Below are positions 53,156 through 63,276 of a stretch of DNA of 64,000 bases, piece after piece. Both the position numbers and the translations under genes were made by a program. Position 1 is the first letter of the stretch. Each line of letters starts with the position of its first letter. The notes below the pieces were generated by a model. The model had not been told where the DNA came from and made no database searches. It saw nothing but the letters and a program-made list of their open reading frames with translations. The stretch lies in assembly GCA_039621445.1 (NCBI GenBank), contig CP154956.1, forward strand, positions 25,036,743 to 25,100,742. Direction: 5' to 3'. This DNA is from Euglena gracilis (Eukaryota; Euglenida; Euglenophyceae; Euglenales).

Positions 53156-53466
53156 TGTACCAGGCGTATGCTTCTGTCCCCTTCCGTTGAGGAAGTTAGG
53201 ATGGAAGCAGATCCTATTAGGATTTCCTAATGGGTGCCCCTTCTCTCTCCACAGGTGGTATTCTTCTTTATACCTTTTCCTTCCTTTCCATCGGACCGGA
53301 CTTGGTTATCCAGTCCGTCCTCCCTGCATTGCTCCGTGCTTTGCTTCTTGGGAAGTGGGAAAGGGGATTTTCTGTTACTCTGATTTTCAGTTCCCAAGTA
53401 GGTGCGCCAAGGCGAAAGCGAAGGCTTTTGGGAATTGGGAAAGGGGAATTGGGAATCACACGTACA
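53156..53466 (+). repeat. 3' LTR, short subfamily (311 bp)
   Basis: TGTACCAGGCG ... CACGTACA. Shares CACAGGTGGTATTC (53250-53263) and both ends with the 423-bp LTRs but differs elsewhere. Confidence 0.8.
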
Positions 53467-54199
53467 CTCAACCCCCTCGTGTGGTGTGCCGTGGCCACCA
53501 CCCAGCCGCCGTGTCTGTCGACGAAGCCCGCGACGACATTGAACAGCTTGCCCTCGAACTCCACCTCGGGCATCACAAACAGGTCGATGCAGACGCTGGT
53601 CATGATGTGGGGCGGCACTGGTGTCGGTGTCACCTTCAGGTTTACCGGCTTATGGGGGGGTTCCACTGCTTGGAAGTAGCTGCAGACTTTCTGCATCCTC
53701 TCGGCGAAAGATTTTTTGCCTCCTCCTCGTCGGCGAACTGGAAGAAACGGTGAGCCTCCTTCATCAGCCTCTCGCCTGCCCAATGGCCCGTCTGGGAATG
53801 CTGTGCTCCGAGGCCCGTTGGTACACACCAGACCCCATCCCTCAGGATTGTGAGGGAGCCGGGATGCTGGAAGACAGAGGTTGCGGTTGCATGATAGAGG
53901 TGTCGGGATGTTGATGAGGTGATGATGGATCGGCGGTCGATGTTGTGGCATCCTTTCCTTGGGTGTTTCTGTTGAGGGTGCTGTGATATTCACCACGTCC
54001 TCCTCTTCATCCTCTGAGAACTCGGCTGGTTTGCTGCCGGTGTGTGGGACTGCTGGATTTTCGTTGTTCTTTGGCATGCTGCTGGCTTCTCTGGTGGGTC
54101 TGGTGGGTCTTGCTGTGTCCTGTTGTGCTGGGCTTGGCGATGGATGTCGGTGGATGCCTCAAAGGTGAAGTTGAGGACAAGAAGGCAACCCCACCTCAA
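53467..54199 (-). pseudogene. Ty3-like integrase, N-terminal half
   Basis: After a frameshift near 53700 the product includes QHSQTGHWAGERLMKEAHRF (His pair), then FAERMQKVCSYFQAVEPPHK, where the second Cys of CxxC is Phe, and the first catalytic Asp in MTSVCIDLFVMPEVEFEGKL followed by VVAGFVDRHGGWVVATAHHT. It ends at the insertion point. Upstream is an acidic Ser/Thr-rich linker. Joined conceptually with 49723-51360 it is one gene. Confidence 0.78.
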
Positions 54200-55430
54200 A
54201 TTTCTTCTTCAAAGCCATGGCTGGGGCAATTCAAGACAAGGGGTAGACCTTCAAAGGGGCCCCTATGGTATGTCAATTGACAACGCCAATGACAAGTAGG
54301 ATCAGAGAGCCTGTGAGCAGAGCATGCACGGCGGGGAAGGCCTGGGATTTCCAGGCAGGCCGTTTTTGGCCAAAACGTTATTCCCCAAATTTTCGTGAGG
54401 GTAATAAAAACTGTCGAGAAGCTTTTTCAGGAAAACGCACATTCAGGTTTTTATTTACATGGACGACATTTTGCTGGTGGCACCACTCAAAACACTTTAA
54501 CAAAGCATCTGAACACAGTGGTCAAGGATTTACTGAGATCAGGGTTCAAAATAAATGTAAAAAGTCCACTCTGTACCGCACAAAGATTAGATTGTAAGTC
54601 ATGTAGGCTGTCAACTGAACTTTCAAGAAGGAAAACTGCAGGTGCCCGCCCCCCAGAAAGAAGGAACTAGGTAAAGTCGTGAAAAAGCAGTGCATGCTAA
54701 AAAGGCAGCTGGCTGCCATTTTGGGTCAAAATTTGTTTGAGGGGTCTCACAGATTCCTTGGCAAAATTTCTGGTTGCAAATTCTGCAGCCCCCTGGGACT
54801 CAAAGCATCACATTCCCCCAGAAATTAAGGGCCAATTACGGGAGATGAAAATTCTGCTGGACACCTGGGGGGGCAGACCCTTCCCCAAAACGCAACCAAG
54901 GAATTGCACTCAGAGAGCAGCACCATGCGTGTGGGGACTACACATCCGAACTGGAAATTCTGCCCCAGATTTTTGGAGAGAAAACACCGTTTCACATATA
55001 AATGTCAAAGAATTGCATGCAGCAATCAATACAGCGAAAATTTTAAGCAAGCCAGGGGAAACAGTGCCTCTTTCAGTAGACAATCAGGTAATTTTATAAC
55101 CTGAAAAGGGCGCGGTCAGAAAAGACACCTTAAAAAAAAACCCTGTGGCCCCTTTTCAAATGGTGCACGGAGCACAACATAAACCTTCAAGTGAAATGGG
55201 TGCCTTCAAACGAATGCCTAGCAGACCCCAAACTCCCCTGGTCAGCAGTTCAGAAATTTCTTCCGATTCAAGATGTTACCAAAGACCAAAGTTTTTGATA
55301 GTCACCACCGTTTGGGTTTCAGCAGTGTGGTGGCCCCAATTAATAAAGATGAAATTTACAGGGACCACTGCATGAAAATTATCTCCTTCATGGGCATGTT
55401 CACCAACTGCAATGGGAAAAAACGCCACCC
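54200..55430 (+). pseudogene. DIRS-like pol remnant, copy 1
   Basis: RT palm VFIYMDDILLVAP near 54455-54490 and an RNase H region with SHINVKELHAAINTAKILSK, ETVPLSVDNQV, LFKWCTEHNINLQVKWVPSN and ECLADPKLPW. The RT N-terminus is missing: homology with copy 2 jumps from the CCCCTATGGTATGTCAA block (54260) to the palm. Multiple frameshifts. Family by motif: tyrosine-recombinase retroelements (DIRS) use this style of RNase H. Confidence 0.7.
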
Positions 55431-56220
55431 CAGGGGGGTTGGTGTGTTGTTGTGTGTGGTGGTCTCGGGTCGGTCTTCTGCAGCTGCTGCGGCGTTGCTG
55501 GAGGCTCCACATCCCAGTATAAATAGTTTGGGGGGGCCCTCAGGCACCACCCCTGCCACCCAAATGTGGGCCATCTGGCCCATCCAGCGATGGAATGAGG
55601 GGGCTCATGGGCACCACCTCGGGGGAGCCTGATGGCACCACACCTTCAAGGTCTTCATCTTCTTCATGATCTACTTGGTCTTCTTCTTCTTTGCCATGAA
55701 GGGCCTCGCCTCGGCCTTGGCTGGAGGTTCCAGGTAGGACCTCCATGAAACCCCGACCTTGGTTCGAAGTTTTTGCGGATCCTTCGGCCTCGACTGTTTG
55801 TTGAGGCGGCCGCCGGCCTTCGAAGTCAAAATAATCAAACGTTCCCTTTTTTGCTCATGAGCTTTTCCAATTGAACCTTGAAATTCAATTTTTTGTCAAA
55901 ATCTGGTTCTTACAAGCACAAACAATTGATAATTTTTGTAGTATTCACCAGTACATTGTATGGGCAAAGATCCCTGTGTGTGAGACTGGGTTTGAAATTG
56001 GGGGGTTCGATTTGGGGCTTTGCTTAAGTAGGAATTTGCTCTGTTCCTACCGACCGGAAAAATTCGGCCGACTGGTCCAGGAAATGTCGCCAGTTAAGGC
56101 CAGAAAGCTCAAAATACGCGTTCAGGATTGAAAGGCCTACACACAGAACCTTTTTCGAACTTTTAATTCGACTGAAATCCGAAAATGTGAGTTTCAGTGA
56201 TTTTCCAAGCCCCAGGACCA
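55431..56220. other. Spacer between DIRS-like copies
   Basis: No supported gene. Contains CAGTATAAATAG near 55514, a TATA-like sequence, and an acidic Glu/Asp-rich minus-strand frame of 68 codons. Confidence 0.35.
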
Positions 56221-57370
56221 TTTTAGGTCAAATTGTTGGTTAAGGACACCTTAACACCCCCCCCCCCCAGCGCCAGCCACGGTCCTTGTACCACTGTGGC
56301 CAGAAGGCCCAGAGAACAAAGGCAGCTCCAGCCCTTGGTGGGCAATGGATGTGCCATTGGGGACCAAAATTCTTCATATTTGGACATCCAAGACACACAC
56401 ATCAAGGGCATCTCCCCCAAAAGGTGCCCAGTCGCCTGTAGACACATTGGCAAAAGGATGGGGGGATGGAACCAAGGCCAAGAAGGTCAGCACCGCAGTG
56501 GCCATGGGGCCATTTTTTTACGAGGAAATACCCTCAGGAAGGGGTATAAAAGGTCTGTAAATCCACCCAATTCATCCAACACAACAACCCCTTCAAGAGG
56601 GAAAGAGGGGACCACAACAACCCCCCCCACATTTGCAGTTGGTTTGAAGGCCAAGAAGAACTCAAGGCCTGGAAGACCAACAGGTGGATTATGGAAACAA
56701 ATTTATACATGCAGGCCTTGGAGGCCAGAATGGTGGACCCACAGTGGCCACCCAGAAGCTAAGGAACATCATCCCGAGAGCTGCTTGACAAATCCCCCGA
56801 GGGACCCACAAAGGCCTTCTGCCAAAAAAAGGGGGGGGAGGGATACACAGTGAAGCAGCCCAAATGAACCAGCCCCCGCAGGAAAAGGCACCCCCCTACA
56901 TTTTTTTCTCAACTCCCAATTATTCAAAAAGGGGGGGACCCACACATGCCCCCCTATGGTATGTCAACCAACCACATCAACATGTAGAATACCAGATAGG
57001 TAAACCAGGGGCATTAAGCTCTATGGTAAGTCTTCCAACAACAAAATCGTCCCGGGAGGTGAGCAGAGACAGAGAGCACGCACATCCCCCAAGAAAAAAA
57101 ATTCTTTTTCTAAGGGCCCAAACCGTAGGTGACCTAGGTGTGCAATGTCCAACACCCCCAGCCCAGCCGCCCCCAAATCATCTTATCCAGGAAATGAATT
57201 CCATGGAGGAGAAATTGGGAGACACCCCTCTCCATCAAACGCCGCAAAAAATCCTAAAATGGCAGACAAGAATGCCCCCTAACAACATTTTAACTCATCA
57301 GGGACGTCATTCAACCCCCCCCTGGGTAAGCCCACCAAAATTGTCCACCCACCAAAACCAAGAGCTAATT
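56221..57370 (+). other. 5' region of DIRS-like copy 2 with TATA-like promoter
   Basis: GGGGTATAAAAGG at about 56540-56552 is a good TATA match, followed by an open frame rich in Pro/Lys/Thr (56233-56853) of unknown function. The block CCCCTATGGTATGTCAA at 56952 recurs at 54260. G/C runs throughout. Confidence 0.4.
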
Positions 57371-58740
57371 TGAACCTACACCAAGCAGAAAAAATACTGC
57401 AGGATTACGAAAATACGGTTCCGTAAAGAGAGTGAGGCATTCAACCACCCAGCACCTGATTCCATGGTTTCTGCTTTCAAAACCAGAGGGCGGGCAGACA
57501 AAATGGAGATTAATACACGATTGCAGGGAATTAAATCAAAGGTTCCAAGTGAAACCATTCAAGCTGGATCACATCCAGCACATTTTCCCAGTGTTGGAAA
57601 AAGGTCACTGGGCAACAAAAATAGACATGAAGGATGCTTACTTCCACATCCCAGTCAGCCGTGCCTGAAGGCCATTTCTAAGGCATCAGGTGGGGGGGGG
57701 GGGCAGACCTGGGAATTCCAGGCAGTCTGCTTTGGCCTAAATGCAATGCCCCAAATTTTCAAGTCGGTAATGAAGACATTCGAAAAGCGTTGGAGGAAAA
57801 GGGGCATCCAAGTTTTTAGTTACCTGGACGACGTTTTGCTGGTGGCCTCAACACAAAACATCTTACAAAATCACCTGGATTCAAATGAACGTAAAACATA
57901 AACCTGGCAGCCCACCCAAACCGTAAATCATCTTGGGTTTCAGTAAATAAATACAGTAAATAAATAAGTAAATAAAGACAGTAAAAAAGGTGCTGGGAAA
58001 AATGGTGGAAAAAAATACGTGTCAGAAAGGAAATTGGCTGCCATTTTGGGCCAAATCAGAGGCAATCTAACGGCCCTGCCCTTTCTAAGGGCCTTTACGG
58101 ATGTCCTGGCAATTTTTTTTTGGTAGAAAATTGAACAGCCCCCTGGGACTCAAAACACCCCATTTCCCAAAGAATAAATTAAATGACCAATTAAGAGAAA
58201 ACAACTCTACTGGACACCTGGGGGGGGGCAGACCCCTCCCCAAAATGCTACTGGCGGGGCGGACTGGACATTCGAAAAGGAAGAATTGTGCAGGAATTTT
58301 GGACGGAAACTCCATTTTACACATAAATGTCAAATAATTAAGTGCAGCAGTAAGCACAGCACAAAGCGTCAGCCAGCCAGGAGAAACTGTGTCCCTGTCA
58401 GTGGACAATCAAGTAATTTCCTAATACTTAATAAAGGGGGGGGGCAGAAAAGACCTCTTCAATTCCACTCTAAGACCCTTTTCAAATGGTGCATGGCACA
58501 CAACATAAACCTGCAAGTAAAGTGGGTCCCTTCAAAGGAATGCCTAGCAGACCCCCTGGGGAAGGGAACCCGTGCCTGAAAATCACCCCTTACAACGGTA
58601 TGTTCACCCATTCCAGGGGTAAAAAAAATGCCACCCCCCAGGCAGCCCCTGCTTTGCATGATTTTCTCCGCCAAATTCTGGAGGGGAAACTAATGAAAAT
58701 GAAACCATTAACGATTAACTGGAAAGAAACCCCAGTTTAA
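57371..58740 (+). pseudogene. DIRS-like pol remnant, copy 2 (RT and RNase H)
   Basis: RT: IPWFLLSKPEGGQTKWRLIH, DCRELNQRFQVKPFKLDHIQ, ATKIDMKDAYFHIPVSRA (the DIRS-typical motif), then in another frame FQAVCFGLNAMPQIFKSVMK and FSYLDDVLLVAS. Thumb/connection has LAAILG-type sequence near 58040. RNase H frames near 58320 and 58480: LFKWCMAHNINLQVKWVPSK, ECLADPLGKG. At least four frameshifts or stops. Confidence 0.8.
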
Positions 58741-59200
58741 AGTGCTATCAAAGTGGCTTTTACACTTTTATGGGTGATTTTGGACAATATGGGGGTACCC
58801 CCTACCCTGAAGGCACCACTGACCAAATGGTTGACACTTTAATTAAACTGTTTCAAATTTCAGAGGCCCAAGGTTTTTCAGAGGCCCATTTGGTGGCCTA
58901 AGGTTCCATGCCATGTTGGCACCTTATAAAGGGTTTGGAGCCGAAATTTGGAGAAATATGGTACATTCTGGGATCCCCTTCCGATCCTCCTTGGTTTGGC
59001 ACAGTCCCCCTCGCCCTCTGATATGTTCGCATTGCGTACACAATTCATTTTCTGTTCACGTATCCTCTGTTACTGCAGATCAAATGATTTGGCACAGACC
59101 CAAAGAACTACCAGCGTGTTTGGGTGGCACCCCACATAAAAATTAAACGTAGAGGCCAAAAAATTCACAGCCCGAAAAAAGTAAATTTGTGCCTAAACGC
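58741..59200 (+). other. Region downstream of the DIRS-like pol
   Basis: Frames with GDFGQYGGTPYPEGTTDQMV and, further on, SDMFALRTQFIFCSRI hint at the tyrosine-recombinase gene expected in DIRS elements, but the catalytic R-H-R-Y set cannot be shown. Confidence 0.25.
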
Positions 59201-59710
59201 CCTTGGTCAGCAGAAGATGAAGGCCATGGGCAGGGGAGGGGGGGACCGCCCAATGACAAAGACAGCGCCATGGTCGCCACGTCGAAGACAATGCAGCAAA
59301 CTCCGGGGAGGCGGCACTAAGCAGAGACTCCTAACCCAGCGTACCAAAACAATCCAAGCAGCACCGCCGGTGCGCAAGGCATGGCAGTGCCTTTGTGCTC
59401 CGCCGTCGGTGCCCTTGTCTCGCTTGTCGTTTTCCTCGAGGGAGTGCGACACTAACTGCCTTATTTTTCCGGTAAACAAGTGCGGAGCCCGAGGTCTCCC
59501 CGCCCTCCCTCCCAGAAAATCTGTTGCCAAAGTTTTTTGCATGACCATTCGGGCTTCGCACACTCTGGGGGTGAGATCCTGCTTTTGTGTGCCGGCTGTT
59601 TTGTTGTTGGTGTTCTTTTTGGCGGGGTGCTTCTTACTGCTTTTTGGTGCCGGAGTTGGCGGATATTAACGTCCTTCGACAACATCAGAATGGCAACGTA
59701 AGCAGAAAAC
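59201..59710. other. No gene recognised
   Basis: Short overlapping frames on both strands, none with a motif. TTCGGGCTTCGCACACTCTG and neighbouring G/C-rich DNA show no repeat I could link to the rest of the window. Confidence 0.3.
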
Positions 59711-60367
59711 TTGACATCAGAGGATGAAACAGTATTCAACAATTTGTGGAGCGAGCTGTTCTTCAACGAGGGCAAGGTGGCGAAACTATTGGCGGAATCG
59801 TCCCCGGAATCCTTCGTCGCCGTCATCGCAGCCGGGCAAAACTGGCTGGGAGGCGGATGGCACACGACGAAGTGCGCAAAGAAGGTCTACGAGTTGACCC
59901 AGGTGGCGATGGTCTCCAGCCATGTCGGAGACTACAGGAATTCTTTCTTGTACTCGGTGGCGTTAGCAGGAAGTGTGGAGGTACCCCTGATAGACTTGGG
60001 GCAGACAGCGGCGGACGTGGCGTTCAAGTTGGCTGAGCGTTGGCTGGAGAAGAGTTCGAAGAAAGACAAGGGGATGACGCAGAGAGCGGAGCGGTCCGCG
60101 ATGGAGGAGGACGGAGAAGACCAGGAGGACAACGACAACGACGACGCGGAAGAACGGCTCCCCTGGCAGGAGGAACTGGCGCCACTGGCCCCAGAGCTGG
60201 CAGCGTGCCTTCGGCACGTCGAAAAAGGAGTGAGACTACCCTGGAAGATGGTGCTGGGGGAGCTGCCAAGGTATCAGGGTGTTCGCAGCCTGAAGCCTAA
60301 ATTTGGACTGAGTGCGCGCGCTGAACATTGTAATTTGTGTTTTTTTCTGTTCAGTCAAACCTCATGA
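59711..60367 (+). CDS. Hypothetical acidic ORF (about 218 codons, no ATG)
   Basis: Open frame preceded by TTGACATCAG and an upstream stop at 59699, with no in-frame ATG; it may be an exon starting after CATCAG or a decayed gene. It contains FNNLWSELFFNEGKVAKLLA, QNWLGGGWHTTKCAKKVYEL, VPLIDLGQTAADVAFKLAER and an acidic tract EDGEDQEDNDNDDAEE. No family recognised. Its last 25 codons run into the 350-bp direct repeat at 60288, so the natural C-terminus is probably GVRSL or earlier. Confidence 0.5.
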   Translation: MTSEDETVFNNLWSELFFNEGKVAKLLAESSPESFVAVIAAGQNWLGGGWHTTKCAKKVYELTQVAMVSSHVGDYRNSFLYSVALAGSVEVPLIDLGQTAADVAFKLAERWLEKSSKKDKGMTQRAERSAMEEDGEDQEDNDNDDAEERLPWQEELAPLAPELAACLRHVEKGVRLPWKMVLGELPRYQGVRSLKPKFGLSARAEHCNLCFFLFSQTS

Positions 60368-60641
60368 GTTGATTGCTGGGCCATGGGTCGTGGCCCCGTG
60401 GCATATATCTGGACCATGGGACTGACTGAGGATTTGGAGATTTGAGTTTTGTGCTGTGGTTGAAGTTTGGAAATTTGAAGTGGAAATTGCCTGCCAATGG
60501 GGGGGAAGGCAAAGCCCAAGGCGAAGGCAAAACCCAAGGCGAAGCCGAAGCCAGCCAAACAGGGGGACCGGGGTCGGGCGGCTGAAAAGGTGTGGATTGC
60601 GAAGAGAGCCCCCACCCCGGCGCCGCTCCTGTTTCACAATC
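60288..60641 (+). repeat. 350-bp direct repeat, copy 1
   Basis: About 96 percent identical to 62928-63276. Includes CTGTTCAGTCAAACCTCA after a T-rich run (acceptor-like) and the start of a Lys/Ala/Pro-rich ORF. Copies are 2.64 kb apart and are followed by unrelated sequence. Confidence 0.9.
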
Positions 60642-60892
60642 AACTCACCTGTGACGACCAGGCGGATGACAGAGTGGAGCCTCCTGGACTGTTGCATGCA
60701 CCAGTGGTGCATCCTGGCGATGGACAAGGTCAACACTTTCAAGATGTACATTCCGGTCATTTGAGCCATGCCGCAGATGCACGTGTGGTGCCTGCTGAAG
60801 ATGTGTCGGATGCACATGCAGTGCATGCTGCAGATGCCCCACCTGCACGTGGGGTGCATCCTGGGGCTGGCCTGACTGGAGCTGGAGATTGA
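60497..60892 (+). CDS. Lys/Ala/Pro-rich N-terminus with His/Ala/Asp-rich continuation
   Basis: ATG at 60497: MGGKAKPKAKAKPKAKPKPA, basic like a DNA/RNA-binding or histone-H1-like tail. After the repeat ends (60641) it continues HAPVVHPGDGQGQHFQDVHS and ARVVPAEDVSDAHAVHAADA, encoded by degenerate 12-15 bp GCA/TGC-rich repeats. TGA at 60890-60892. The paralogous start at 63139 has a different continuation. Confidence 0.55.
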   Translation: MGGKAKPKAKAKPKAKPKPAKQGDRGRAAEKVWIAKRAPTPAPLLFHNQLTCDDQADDRVEPPGLLHAPVVHPGDGQGQHFQDVHSGHLSHAADARVVPAEDVSDAHAVHAADAPPARGVHPGAGLTGAGD

Positions 60893-60904
60893 GATGATGG
60901 AGGT

Positions 60905-61708
60905 GTGCATGCAGCGACGGCCAGGTCAGGGCAGGTGGTGGATGCCCTGGCCAGGCATGCTGAAGTTGGACAGGATGGAGACACGACCCGGCCCTGTACA
61001 ACCACTCAGGGTTTGGCCACTCAGAAAGCCGGCTGTGATTCGGCCGCCGAGAGAGGGTCCCCCAGCAGAGCTTCGGCCGCTGTGTGGACGCGCAGCATTT
61101 CGCATGACGACATTGGGGATGACGACATGGGGCATGCCGACATCGTGGATGGCGGCATTGGGAATGCTGACATCGAGGATGACGGCATTGGGCATGCAGC
61201 TGCAGACCCCAACAGTGCTCCGGCCGTTGGGGCAATGGAGATCCAAACCGCCAGCCGTGCTGCGGCCGCTGGGGTCCCTAAGTTCTCCAATTTGGGTGAT
61301 GTACCGATGGAGATCCAAACCCCCAGCTGTGCTTCGGCCGCGAGGGTCCCTGAGTTCTCCTTCCTGGCGGTGATTGGAATCCCGCCTGGGGAAGGACGGA
61401 AGTGTGATGGATTTTGCTGGGCTGATCTGGGATGCCACTGTGGGATAAGTGGCAGCCGGCCCAATCGGGGTGGCCAGGACATCTCCGAAGGACCAGCTGG
61501 AAGCAGTGCATCGTCGCCGAGGGCCGAGGCTCCGCCGGCAGCAGTGGACGAGTCCATAGCGGAGTGTCGACGACTGGCCGTGCGGTACGAGCGAGAAGCC
61601 CGAGTTCGACACTGGGATGCGCTGTCGGAGATGAGACCGCTGACGGAGACGGAGAAGCGAAAGAGGCGGAAGGACCGCCTGCTCCACCACCAGGGATGGT
61701 GGGAGTGA
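60905..61708 (+). CDS. Ala/Asp/Gly-repeat ORF (about 267 codons)
   Basis: Contains SHDDIGDDDMGHADIVDGGI and related repeats encoded by GACATNGNGGATG units, then two copies of (P/A)MEIQT(A/P)S(R/C)A(A/S)A(A)-VP and a basic C-terminus (RRLAVRYEREARVRHWDALS, EKRKRRKDRLLHHQGWWE). TGA at 61706-61708. It may be the continuation of 60497-60892 after a frameshift. Unknown function. Confidence 0.5.
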   Translation: MHAATARSGQVVDALARHAEVGQDGDTTRPCTTTQGLATQKAGCDSAAERGSPSRASAAVWTRSISHDDIGDDDMGHADIVDGGIGNADIEDDGIGHAAADPNSAPAVGAMEIQTASRAAAAGVPKFSNLGDVPMEIQTPSCASAARVPEFSFLAVIGIPPGEGRKCDGFCWADLGCHCGISGSRPNRGGQDISEGPAGSSASSPRAEAPPAAVDESIAECRRLAVRYEREARVRHWDALSEMRPLTETEKRKRRKDRLLHHQGWWE

Positions 61709-61859
61709 GAGGGGGGAGTGGCCGAACCGAAGAGGCGGCCCGGGTAATGGGCGAAGAGTCCGCCCCGCCAGCCCCCCTGTTTAGAGTTGGCCTGCATTTT
61801 GGGGTTCCCCTCCTGGTGGGTTACGACCCCAGGTTGGGGGTGATGCGGGTTTTTGGGAT

Positions 61860-62095
61860 TTTCGAGTGACAAACGACCCATCTGGTGTGTTTCGAACCCA
61901 GGTCCAGGTGGGGGGGTACATGTTTCGTATGTTGAATGTGACAAATGACCCATCTGGTGTGTTTCGACCCAGGTGGGGGGGTACGTTACCGTTTTCAGAA
62001 TGAGATGAGATGACCCATCTGGTGTGTTTCGACCCCAGGTGGGGGGGTACATTACGGTTTTTGACCCCTGGTGAGTTACGACCCCAGGGGATGCC
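61860..62095. repeat. Tandem units with TTTCGACCCCAGGTGG
   Basis: About four units of 55-65 bp: TGACCCATCTGGTGTGTTTC, GACCCCAGGTGGGGGGGTAC, plus variable TTACCG. The last unit degenerates into ACGACCCCAGGGG. Confidence 0.85.
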
Positions 62096-62579
62096 TGGCT
62101 CGGTGACATTGTTAGTTTGATGGTCGAGGGTGTCCAGTCCTCCCCCTCGGCTGTAATGCCCTGGTGGGAATGTTTGAGGCCTGCCCTGGGAGTGGTGGGT
62201 TTGTTTTGACTGTTCACGTTTCGACATTGGACATTTCAATATTTTGACATTGGACCACGATCCTTGCCTTATCGCCTTTGTTTTTCAGCCTGGACCCAGT
62301 GAGTCTCGACCCTGGGGGTGAAAGGCTTTCAGTTTCGGAGAGAGTGCGAGAGTTTTGTGGGTTCAGGACCCCAGGCCCCTCACCCGCTGAGTTTCGACCG
62401 CGGGGGGGGGCAGCCCTCTTTCTAATGATGTTCAGTTTGGAGCCCCCATCAGTGGACCAAAGAGAGGAGAGATTTTCATTCGAATTCCATTCATGGAAAG
62501 CTTTGGCCCCGAGCCCCCCACCTGCTGAGTTTCGACCGCGAGGAGGGGGAACATTTTCATTTTTGGTGGTGTGAGGCCC
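62096..62579. other. Dispersed TTTCGACC boxes
   Basis: Single boxes (for example GAGTTTCGACCGCGGGGGG near 62388 and 62528) at larger spacing. No gene. Confidence 0.5.
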
Positions 62580-62870
62580 TGGGGCCCACGCCCGCCGAGT
62601 TCGACGGCGGGGGGGGGATGGACGAACGGGACCCCCCCCCCCGGGGCGAGTTTCGACCCCCCGGGGGGGACGAACGGGACCCCCCCGGGGGGCGAGTTTC
62701 GACCCCCCCGGGGGGGACGAACAGGATCCCCCCCCCGGGGCAAGTTTCGCACCCCCGGGGGGGGGGACAAACGGGACCCCCCCCGGGGCGAGTTTCGACC
62801 CCCCGGGGGGTAATAAACGGGACCCCCCCCCGGGACGAGGTCCGACCCCCGGGGTGGGTGGGTTCAGGCT
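62580..62870. repeat. 46-bp tandem repeat CGAGTTTCGACCCCCCGGGG
   Basis: About six copies with GACGAACGGGACCCCCCC between, each with a CCCCCCGGGGGG palindrome. Apparent open frames are compositional. Confidence 0.9.
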
Positions 62871-62927
62871 GCACAGGGAGTCATTTATAAATTGCCCAGC
62901 AATTTTCGTGGTGAGGGGAGTGTGCGC

Positions 62928-63276
62928 AGCCTGAAGCCTAAATTAGGACTGAGTGCGCGCGCTGCACATTGTAATTTCTGTTTTTTCTGTTCAGTCAAAC
63001 CTCATTAGTTGATTGCTGGGCCAATGGTCGTGGCCACGTGGCATATATCTGGACCAATGGACTGACTGAGGATTTGGAGATTTGAGTTTTGTGCTGTGGT
63101 TGAAGTTTGGAAATTTGAAGTGGAAGTTGCCTGCCAATGGGGGGGAAGGCAAAGCCCAAGGCGAAGGCAAAACCCAAGGCGAAGCCGAAGCCAGCCAAAC
63201 AGGGGGCCCGGGGTCGGGCGGCTGAAAAGGTGTGGATTGCGAAGATAGCCCCCCCCCTGGCGCCGCCCCTGTTTCA
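62928..63276 (+). repeat. 350-bp direct repeat, copy 2
   Basis: See copy 1. Differences include one G/C in ACATTG and C-run length at 63250. Confidence 0.9.

Larger units (their letters stand above)
51361..53466 (+). mobile_element. 5'-truncated giant-family element inserted in the integrase gene
   Basis: Contains in order the zinc-finger ORF, hairpin spacer, A'-R'-B', tail, PPT and a 311-bp LTR, all plus strand. The LTR ends at 53466, and integrase coding resumes at once on the right (HHTRGL). On the left the integrase resumes at 51360 (VAKVM). Loss of the 5' portion and absence of a visible TSD suggest an incomplete or secondarily deleted insertion. Confidence 0.75.

Noticed and set aside
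54705-58050. GCTGCCATTTTGGG(T/C)CAA resembling the dinoflagellate spliced leader
   Set aside because: At both sites it is coding for the RT connection (LAAILGQ-like) and the leader's 5' part and donor are missing.
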